From positions 2,604,001 to 2,668,000 of the forward strand of contig NZ_CP136420.1 in the NCBI RefSeq assembly GCF_045278715.1: a stretch of DNA of 64,000 bases, in the 5' to 3' direction. The DNA comes from Neomoorella carbonis. Lineage in GTDB: Bacteria; Bacillota; DSM-521; Neomoorellales; Neomoorellaceae. Made by a program: the position numbers and the translations under genes. Position 1 is the stretch's first letter. Each line of letters begins with the position of its first letter. Below the pieces are notes generated by a model, which was not told the origin of the DNA, ran no database searches, and worked only from the letters and a program-made list of their open reading frames with translations. Below are positions 58,206-64,000 of this stretch, piece after piece.

Positions 58206-58769
58206 CTAAACTTGCTGCCCCTGAAATCTATATACAGCCCGTTCACCACCAATCAGCGGAGGTCGCGTCCGCGCCGCCGTGACGAAGGCGCTACCTATGG
58301 TTTTGACCTGCAGGCGGACGGGCACCGCTACCGGCCGCAGATGCATACCGATGAGGGTGGCGCCGATGTCCAGGCCGGCATGGGCCTGGAGCCCGGCGAC
58401 CACCACCGGCCGGTGCAGGGCGGAAAAAGCCGCCGTAGCCAGAGAACCGCCGGCCTTTGGCGCCGGAACGACTGTTACCACCGGCAGGTTGTAAAGCCTG
58501 GCGGCGCCGGCCTCAATTACCAGGGCCCTGTTTAAGTGCTCGCAGCACTGGGCTGCCAGGTATACCTGGGCGGCATTGGTGGCCTGGAGCAGGCCCGCTA
58601 CCACGGCCTGGCCGATTGCCAGGGAAGAGGCCGTACCTATCCGCTGGCCCGTAATCTCACTGGTACTGCAGCCGGCTACCAGGATCTGGCCGGGCTTTAG
58701 AGCGGCAACTTCAATAAGTTCCATAGCAGCTGCTTTAACCGCCGCTGTAATGGCGCTTAAATCGGCCAT
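58206..58769 (-). CDS. YwlG-like protein (TIGR01440/DUF436)
   Basis: A 187-residue soluble protein with the family pattern LVAGCSTSEITGQRIGTASS, AAQCCEHLNRALVIE and the end HLRPVAVPVR-x-x. Conserved cysteines hint at metal or thiol chemistry, but no reaction is known. It lies between glyA and rpiB, as ywlG does in B. subtilis. Confidence 0.9.
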   Translation of the reverse strand: MADLSAITAAVKAAAMELIEVAALKPGQILVAGCSTSEITGQRIGTASSLAIGQAVVAGLLQATNAAQVYLAAQCCEHLNRALVIEAGAARLYNLPVVTVVPAPKAGGSLATAAFSALHRPVVVAGLQAHAGLDIGATLIGMHLRPVAVPVRLQVKTIGSAFVTAARTRPPLIGGERAVYRFQGQQV

Positions 58770-58793
58770 CCTATTCGTCCTTTCTGCCCCACC

Positions 58794-59252
58794 CTACTTT
58801 TCCTGGCAGCGGTAACTGGCCTCTATGGCACTAATTTTGGCCACCCGGCGGGCATGGCGGCCGCCGCTGAATCCGGCTGCCAGCCAGGTGGCGACAATTT
58901 CCAGGGCCAGGCCGGGGCCGATGACCCGCTCGCCCATGGTCAGGATATTGGCATCATTATGTTCCCGCGCCGCCCGGGCTGAAAAGGTATCGTGGCAAAG
59001 GGCGGCGCGGATGCCGGGGACTTTATTGGCCGCGATGCAGACGCCGATCCCCGTGCCGCAACAGAGGATGCCCCGATCGTATTCACCGCTGGCCACAGCT
59101 TCGGCCACCTTACGGGCGTAGTCAGGGTAATCGACCGCGCTGGCGTCATAGGTGCCGAAATCGTGATTGGCAATACCCTGCCGGTCCAGGTAGTCTTTAA
59201 TTGCTGCCTTGAGGTGAAAACCGCCGTGATCACTACCCAGGGCGACGCGCAA
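58794..59252 (-). CDS. rpiB: Ribose-5-phosphate isomerase B
   Basis: A 152-residue enzyme with the RpiB motifs ALGSDHGGFHLK, DYPDYARKVAEAVASGEYDR GILCCGTGIGVCIAANKVPG IRAALC and REHNDANILTMGERVIGP. The catalytic Cys and His are present. It links ribulose- and ribose-5-phosphate. Confidence 0.96.
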   Translation of the reverse strand: MRVALGSDHGGFHLKAAIKDYLDRQGIANHDFGTYDASAVDYPDYARKVAEAVASGEYDRGILCCGTGIGVCIAANKVPGIRAALCHDTFSARAAREHNDANILTMGERVIGPGLALEIVATWLAAGFSGGRHARRVAKISAIEASYRCQEK

Positions 59253-59388
59253 TTTAACTGCACCTCTTGCCGTAAAGATTAAATACTATTTAATTATTCG
59301 CCGTGTTAGCGCTAATTCCTGCTGCAAATAACTTCTCTCCAGGCCGGCATTGTTTTGCTCGCTCCAAACAAATGCCAGCCCGTTATGT

Positions 59389-59952
59389 TCATCCTTCTGA
59401 CGGTGCCGGATTAGCGGCATGGGTGTCTTGGACATATTTCTCCAGAGCCCGTCCAATAAGGCTGGCCAGTTCCCTGGCAGTAGCCTGGTAAACTTCCAGG
59501 GGACGGCCAAAAGGATCGGGAATATCGTCATCAACACTAGCGGACGGTTCTCCTGCGGCCGCCTTTGCACCCGCCTCTTCCCGCAGCTCCTCCCGGGAGG
59601 GCTTTTCTTCTCCTTTCCGGACATATTCCTTCAAGGTAAAGGTTTTGCCCCTGGCGGCCGGGTAAAAATCGAGGAGAAATTCCTTATGGGACCTGGTCAT
59701 GGTTAAAATCAGGTCGGCGTCTTCCACCAGAGCCCCTGTAACCTGCCGGGCGCGGTGATCCTGGAGATTGATACCCATGGCCGCCAGTGCCTGAATGGCC
59801 TCCGGTGTCGCCGGATCGCCCTCCCGGGCCGCCAGGCCGGCCGAGGCAATAGCAATATCTAAACCCCGTTCATCCTTTATGCGGGAGGCTATGGCCGCCG
59901 CCATGCTGCTGCGGCAGGTGTTACCGGTACAAATAAAAAGAATACCCGGCAT
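59389..59952 (-). CDS. Low-molecular-weight protein tyrosine/arginine phosphatase (YwlE-like)
   Basis: A 187-residue protein with the P-loop FICTGNTCRSSMAAAI (C-T-G-N-T-C-R) and the acid loop DDDIPDPFG. The threonine in the P-loop is the feature that distinguishes YwlE-type arginine phosphatases from tyrosine phosphatases, which carry Ile or Val there. A 40-residue charged insertion (about 120-155) and a C-terminal tail are extra. The 136 bp between it and rpiB hold no gene I can support. Confidence 0.87.
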   Translation of the reverse strand: MPGILFICTGNTCRSSMAAAIASRIKDERGLDIAIASAGLAAREGDPATPEAIQALAAMGINLQDHRARQVTGALVEDADLILTMTRSHKEFLLDFYPAARGKTFTLKEYVRKGEEKPSREELREEAGAKAAAGEPSASVDDDIPDPFGRPLEVYQATARELASLIGRALEKYVQDTHAANPAPSEG

Positions 59953-59955
59953 ATC

Positions 59956-60540
59956 CTATACCCCCATCAACATTTTTAAGCCGATACCTACCAGAATCAG
60001 ACCACCGACAATCTCGGCCCTGCTGCCCAGGTAGGCGCCCAGGCGCCGGCCGGCCAGGAGCCCCAGGGCCGTCATGGTCCCGGCAATAAAGCCCATGGTC
60101 AGGACCGTCAGGGGGATATTGACGCTGATGGCGCCAAGGCCGAAGCCGACGCTGAGGGCATCCAGGCTAACGCTGCCGGCCATAAGCAGGACGGCCATCA
60201 GGCCGCTGAGTATTCCTTTCCGGCCGGGCACGGCCCGCAGCACCTGGCCGGCCAGACCGCCGCTTTCCTTCGGGGAGGCAACTGCCTCCCAGAGCATCAG
60301 CCCTCCCATGCCGGCCAGGACCAGGGCGCCGATAATAGCCGCCAGTTTCCCCAGGATCCGGCCCAGAAGCAGGCCCAGGTAGAGACCCGTCAGGGGCATA
60401 ATGATGTGAAAAATACCCACCGTCCCGGCAAAGAGCAAAGCCTGCCGGCCCCGGAGACCTCCCAGGGCCAGGCCGGTAGCCAGGGAAAAGGCATCGGTCC
60501 CCAGGGCCATGGCTACCAGGATGAGACCTAAAGGCTCCAT
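59956..60540 (-). CDS. mntP: Manganese efflux protein MntP
   Basis: A 194-residue, six-helix membrane protein with the two internal repeats and conserved aspartates in MALGTDAFSLATGLALGG and SVSLDALSVGFGLGAISVN. It exports Mn2+. Only 15 bp separate it from the gene upstream, so no yybP-type riboswitch is present. The position equals ywlD in B. subtilis. Confidence 0.92.
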   Translation of the reverse strand: MEPLGLILVAMALGTDAFSLATGLALGGLRGRQALLFAGTVGIFHIIMPLTGLYLGLLLGRILGKLAAIIGALVLAGMGGLMLWEAVASPKESGGLAGQVLRAVPGRKGILSGLMAVLLMAGSVSLDALSVGFGLGAISVNIPLTVLTMGFIAGTMTALGLLAGRRLGAYLGSRAEIVGGLILVGIGLKMLMGV

Positions 60541-60555
60541 GTCAATACCTCCATC

Positions 60556-61626
60556 TTAAGCATGGATGATGCGGTTGGCTGCCGACTTGCGCAGGCGGTT
60601 CATAATGGCCAGGCCCAGGCCTTCTTCGGCAATGGCTTCGGCCAGGATAATGTCGGCCCGGTAGCGGTCGCAGTTGCGCAACGCGTTGAAGAGATTGGCG
60701 GCAATGGTGGCCGGCTGGGAGCGGCTGCCCAAGACCTCCAGGTAATCCGGCCGGGGGTCCTGCTGGTAGGCCGCGGCCGTTTCCCGGGTTGCCAGGACGG
60801 CCACCCGGTAGCCCCTTTGCTGCCACGCTGCCACCAGGGCGCGGATCTTGGCCGTCACCCGCTCCAGTTCCCCGGTAACGACAAAAACTTCTCCCCGCGG
60901 GGCGTAGTGTTTGTACTTCATTCCCGGCGCACGCGGCTGCGCTACCTGGCTGCCCCGGACGGCCGGGTCAATAGCGACTTCGCCGAGGACCGCCTTGAGC
61001 TCCTCATAAGTCACTCCTCCCGGCCTTAAAATAGTAGGTACCGGGGTTGTCAGGTCCAGGACCGTCGATTCTACCCCCACGGTAGCCGGGCCGCCGTCGA
61101 CGACGGCATCGATCTTGCCCCGCAGGTCTTTAAGGACGTGCTGGCCGGTGGTAGGGCTGGGACGGCCGGAGATATTGGCGCTGGGCGCGGCTATGGGCAG
61201 GCGGGCGACCCGAATGAGGGCCTGGGCTACCGGGTGGGCAGGCATGCGGATGCCTACCGTATCCAGGCCGGCGGTCACGATATCCGGAATCAGGTCGCTC
61301 CGCGGCAGAACCAGGGTCAGGGGCCCGGGCCAGAAGCGCTGCATGAGCAGGGTCGCCCGCGGCGGCAGGTAGGCCACCAGGTCCTGGACATCCCGGAAAC
61401 TGGCGATATGGACAATAAGGGGGTTGTCGGCCGGCCGTCCTTTGGCGCGAAAGATACGCCGCACCGCCCGGCTGTCCAGGGCATTGGCCCCCAGGCCGTA
61501 GACCGTTTCCGTGGGGAAAGCCACCACTCCGCCCCGGTTAAGAATCCGGGCTGCCAGGCGAATTTTATGGAGTTCCGGCACCCGGGGGTCTATTTTTAAG
61601 TATTTCGTTCGCTTACCCACAGCCAC
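60556..61626 (-). CDS. Threonylcarbamoyl-AMP synthase (Sua5/YwlC type)
   Basis: A 356-residue protein with the YrdC/Sua5 domain (GVVAFPTETVYGLGANALDS; KGRPADNPLIVHI; PIAAPSANISGRPSPT) and the extra C-terminal Sua5 domain (after AQPRAPGMKYKHYAPRGEVF). It makes threonylcarbamoyl-AMP for the t6A37 modification of ANN-decoding tRNAs. GTG 61626 is five bases after GAGGTGA; a frame extending to 61704 has no signal. Confidence 0.93.
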   Translation of the reverse strand: MAVGKRTKYLKIDPRVPELHKIRLAARILNRGGVVAFPTETVYGLGANALDSRAVRRIFRAKGRPADNPLIVHIASFRDVQDLVAYLPPRATLLMQRFWPGPLTLVLPRSDLIPDIVTAGLDTVGIRMPAHPVAQALIRVARLPIAAPSANISGRPSPTTGQHVLKDLRGKIDAVVDGGPATVGVESTVLDLTTPVPTILRPGGVTYEELKAVLGEVAIDPAVRGSQVAQPRAPGMKYKHYAPRGEVFVVTGELERVTAKIRALVAAWQQRGYRVAVLATRETAAAYQQDPRPDYLEVLGSRSQPATIAANLFNALRNCDRYRADIILAEAIAEEGLGLAIMNRLRKSAANRIIHA

Positions 61627-61657
61627 CCATTTCACCTCTATGTATTTATCACAGTTA

Positions 61658-62515
61658 TTATTCTTCCCGCCGATAGGCAAGGAAACAACGATCGCGGCCG
61701 CCATAATCGGGTAACACCACCATATCCCGGTAAGCCCCGGTGGACGCTGCCAGCTCCAGGACGGCCTTGCCTTGATTATACCCGATTTCCAGGGCCAGGA
61801 GACCTCCGGCCTTTAAAACTTCCGGTACTCCGGGCAACAGGATCCGGTAGGCGCGTAAACCATCGGGGCCGCCATCCAGGGCCAGGCGCGGCTCGGCCCG
61901 GACCTCCGGCGGCAGCCTGTCCAGCTCGGCCGCAGGTATGTAAGGAGGGTTGGCCACCAGGGCGTCTAACTTTAAACCCTTGAGGGGTGCCAAAAAATCG
62001 CCCTGCAAGAAAGTAACCCGGCCTGCCAGGCCTAAAGCTTGGGCATTCTGCCGGGCTACTTCCAGGGCTGCCGGGCTTAAGTCAGTGGCGTAAACGCTGG
62101 CGTTGGGCAGGTAGTAGGCCAGGCTTAAAGCTATGGCCCCGCTGCCCGTGCCGCAATCGGCAATAACAAAACTCCCCCTTGCGTCAAGGCGCTCTAAGAC
62201 GGCTTCCACCAGCACTTCCGTGTCCTGGCGGGGGATCAAAACCGCCGGAGTAACTTTAAACTCCAGGGACATGAATTCCTGGCGGCAGGTCAAATACTGC
62301 AGAGGGTACCCGGCCGCCCGGCGCTCCACGGCCGGCCAGAACCTGGCAGCAGCGGCAGGCTCCAGTTCCTCCCCCAGACGGGCCAGGAGCTGGGGCCGGG
62401 TATACCGGCCGGCCCAGGCGAGCAGTACTTCCGCCTCCAGGCGGGGCCGGGGTATTCCTGCTGCCGCAAATTTCAGGCTTGCTTCGTTCAAGGCTTCCTG
62501 GAGGGTCGACGCCAA
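61658..62515 (-). CDS. prmC: Peptide chain release factor N5-glutamine methyltransferase
   Basis: A 285-residue SAM methyltransferase with GCGTGSGAIALSLAYY-like motif I (DCGTGSGAIALSLAYYLPNA) and the glutamine-binding motif LVANPPYIPAAEL. It methylates the GGQ glutamine of RF1, whose gene is four bases upstream. Start TTG follows GGAGG that overlaps the prfA stop. Confidence 0.95.
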   Translation of the reverse strand: MASTLQEALNEASLKFAAAGIPRPRLEAEVLLAWAGRYTRPQLLARLGEELEPAAAARFWPAVERRAAGYPLQYLTCRQEFMSLEFKVTPAVLIPRQDTEVLVEAVLERLDARGSFVIADCGTGSGAIALSLAYYLPNASVYATDLSPAALEVARQNAQALGLAGRVTFLQGDFLAPLKGLKLDALVANPPYIPAAELDRLPPEVRAEPRLALDGGPDGLRAYRILLPGVPEVLKAGGLLALEIGYNQGKAVLELAASTGAYRDMVVLPDYGGRDRCFLAYRREE

Positions 62516-62519
62516 CGCC

Positions 62520-63590
62520 TTAAGCCTCCATATTCTTTAACCTTTCGGCCTGGTCATTGGTCACCAGGGCATCGATGATTTCGTCCAGCTCACCATCCAG
62601 GATGGTATCCAGGTGGTGCAGAGTCAGGCCGATGCGGTGGTCGGTGACCCTGTTCTGGGGAAAATTATAGGTGCGGATCCGCTCGCTGCGGTCGCCGGTA
62701 CCCACCTGGGAGCGCCGTTCGGCTGCCAGTTCCCCCTCCTGTTCGGCCCTGGCCATATCCAGGAGCCGCGCCCGCAGGACCTTCAGGGCCTTCTCCTTAT
62801 TCTTCAGCTGGGATTTCTCGTCCTGGCAGGATACTACCAGGCCTGTCGGGAGGTGAGTGATCCGTACCGCCGAGTAAGTGGTGTTAACGGACTGGCCCCC
62901 GGGCCCGCTGGAACAAAAGATGTCAATCCGCAGGTCCTCGGGGTTTATCTCCACATCTACTTCTTCCGCTTCGGGCAGGACGGCTACGGTTGCTGTGGAG
63001 GTATGAATCCGCCCGCCGGACTCGGTGGTAGGGATGCGCTGCACCCGGTGGACGCCGCTTTCAAATTTCAGGCGGCTGTACACTCCCTGGCCTTCAATCA
63101 GGAAAATAATCTCTTTGAAGCCCCCCAGTTCCGTAGGATGGGCGCTGATAATCTCCGTCCGCCAGCGCTTTTTTTCCGCATAGCGCTGGTACATGCGGAA
63201 AAGGTCGCCGGCAAAAAGGGCCGCTTCATCACCGCCGGCTCCGGCCCGGATCTCCATGATGATGTTTTTTTCGTCGTTGGGATCTTTGGGCAGGAGCAGG
63301 ATCTTTAACTGCCGTTCCAGGTTCTCCTTTTCCCCTTCCAGGCGTTTTATTTCTCCTGTAAGGAAATCGCGGAACTCGGGATCCTTTTCTTCTTCCAGAA
63401 GGTTGCGGCTTTCTTCCAAATCGGACATGACCCGGCGATACTGGCGAAAGGTCGTAACTATATCTTCCAGGGCCGCGTGGGCCCGGGCATGCTTCTGCAG
63501 TTGCTCCGGATCAGCTATTACCGCCGGGTCGCCCATAAGCCGCCCCAGCTCTTCATATTTAGCTTCGATCTGTTCTAGCTTCTCCAGCAC
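62520..63590 (-). CDS. prfA: Peptide chain release factor 1
   Basis: A 356-residue release factor. GGQ motif in CSSGPGGQSVNTTYSAVRIT, RIPTTESGGRIHTSTATVAV before it, and the RF1 N-terminal helical domain. It reads UAA and UAG. Length is normal. Confidence 0.97.
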   Translation of the reverse strand: MLEKLEQIEAKYEELGRLMGDPAVIADPEQLQKHARAHAALEDIVTTFRQYRRVMSDLEESRNLLEEEKDPEFRDFLTGEIKRLEGEKENLERQLKILLLPKDPNDEKNIIMEIRAGAGGDEAALFAGDLFRMYQRYAEKKRWRTEIISAHPTELGGFKEIIFLIEGQGVYSRLKFESGVHRVQRIPTTESGGRIHTSTATVAVLPEAEEVDVEINPEDLRIDIFCSSGPGGQSVNTTYSAVRITHLPTGLVVSCQDEKSQLKNKEKALKVLRARLLDMARAEQEGELAAERRSQVGTGDRSERIRTYNFPQNRVTDHRIGLTLHHLDTILDGELDEIIDALVTNDQAERLKNMEA

Positions 63591-63685
63591 ATGACATCAC
63601 CTCTTTTCCCACCCGGAATATACTCCGCTCCAGGCCTTTCATCCCCCGGCACAGCCTGCGGTGCTCAACCGCTCAGGTCAAAAGC

Positions 63686-64000
63686 TCACGCCAGAGCATC
63701 CCTTTCCCGATGGGGCTTCTCCCGCACCGCCTCCAGGGCGGCCAGGGCTACCTCCAGCATACCGTCGTCGGGCTCCCGCGTAGTGAGCTTCTGCAGCCAG
63801 AGTCCCGGGGCGGCTATGGCCCGCACCAGGGGTACGTTTAAATGGCGGCCGGTGAATTTGAGCAGCTCATAGGCCAGGCCGGCCACTACCGGGAGCAGTA
63901 CCAGCCGGGAGGCCAGACGCCAGAGGATTCCGCCCCGGCCAACGACGGAAAAAAAGACGATAGTTAATATCAGGACCAGCAGGAGAAAACTGGTGCCGCA
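63686..64000 (-). CDS. DUF1385 (YqhQ-like) membrane protein, N-terminal part outside window
   Basis: The frame is open to the window edge, giving the last 104 residues: CGTSFLLLVLILTIVFFSVV, then LLPVVAGLAYELLKFTGR, and APGLWLQKLTTREPDDGMLE VALAAL. These are the C-terminal hallmarks of the DUF1385 family of membrane proteins, about 300 residues in full. Function unknown. It precedes prfA, as in many clostridia. Confidence 0.88.
   Translation of the reverse strand, partial: CGTSFLLLVLILTIVFFSVVGRGGILWRLASRLVLLPVVAGLAYELLKFTGRHLNVPLVRAIAAPGLWLQKLTTREPDDGMLEVALAALEAVREKPHRERDALA

Noticed and set aside
59286..59624. 112-residue open frame between rpiB and the phosphatase
   Set aside because: Mostly the shifted frame of the phosphatase gene; the free 100 bp have no start signal or recognisable protein.

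Overview
The window looks like a chromosomal segment of a high-GC, spore-forming clostridium. Gene content and order resemble Moorella (thermophilic acetogen); that assignment is from memory and is inference. Support comes from spoIIID, spoIIQ and spoIID, an mbl-murA-spoIID-ywmB-atp-glyA-rpiB-prfA order shared in outline with Bacillus subtilis, many GTG and TTG starts behind strong GGAGG sites, and surface proteins built on SLH and copper-amine-oxidase-like 'stalk' domains.

Layout. 0-2 kb: a DUF815 ATPase cut by the left edge, then an MNT/HEPN toxin-antitoxin pair whose HEPN toxin has an internal deletion. 2-6.3 kb (minus strand): a marR-MFS-adaptor-adaptor multidrug efflux operon with a clear promoter and operator. 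6.3-8.5 kb: a gene graveyard with an ABC-permease scrap, a TumE/TumA-type toxin-antitoxin pair, a 550-bp duplicate of a beta-propeller gene start, and an Rpn-type nuclease truncated at both ends. 8.5-13.5 kb (plus): a five-gene ABC-2 exporter operon (adaptor, unusual ATPase, two permeases, TetR). 13.6-15.2 kb: an Rpn-like gene with glycine repeats and a Phd/PIN module whose toxin is cut to 31 residues. 15.3-24.7 kb: an envelope cluster of propeller protein, two SLH proteins, a TolC-like protein and two stalk-domain proteins. 24.9-29.7 kb: an Rpn nuclease, ECF sigma/anti-sigma pair, nucleotidyltransferase module and Uma2 protein, interleaved with copies of one hairpin terminator and of the anti-sigma gene tail. 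29.7-36.7 kb: a subtilisin with SLH domains, TagA, LCP ligase, stalk protein and a 61-residue orphan. 36.7-41.8 kb: an RND pump, adaptor and TetR with an excellent operator. 41.9-64 kb (minus): the conserved block, from mbl and sporulation genes through murA, the full ATP synthase operon, wecB, dCMP deaminase, glyA, rpiB, a tyrosine phosphatase, mntP, the threonylcarbamoyl-AMP synthase, prmC, prfA and a DUF1385 gene cut by the right edge.

How it fits together. WecB (UDP-ManNAc supply), TagA (linkage sugar transfer) and LCP (ligation to peptidoglycan) could build the wall polymer to which the SLH proteins of the same window attach. Three efflux systems (MFS, ABC-2, RND) each come with their own repressor, and two have strong operator candidates just downstream of the predicted transcription start. 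The accessory half carries toxin-antitoxin or nucleotidyltransferase modules, several visibly decaying; the conserved half is housekeeping with little sign of disturbance.
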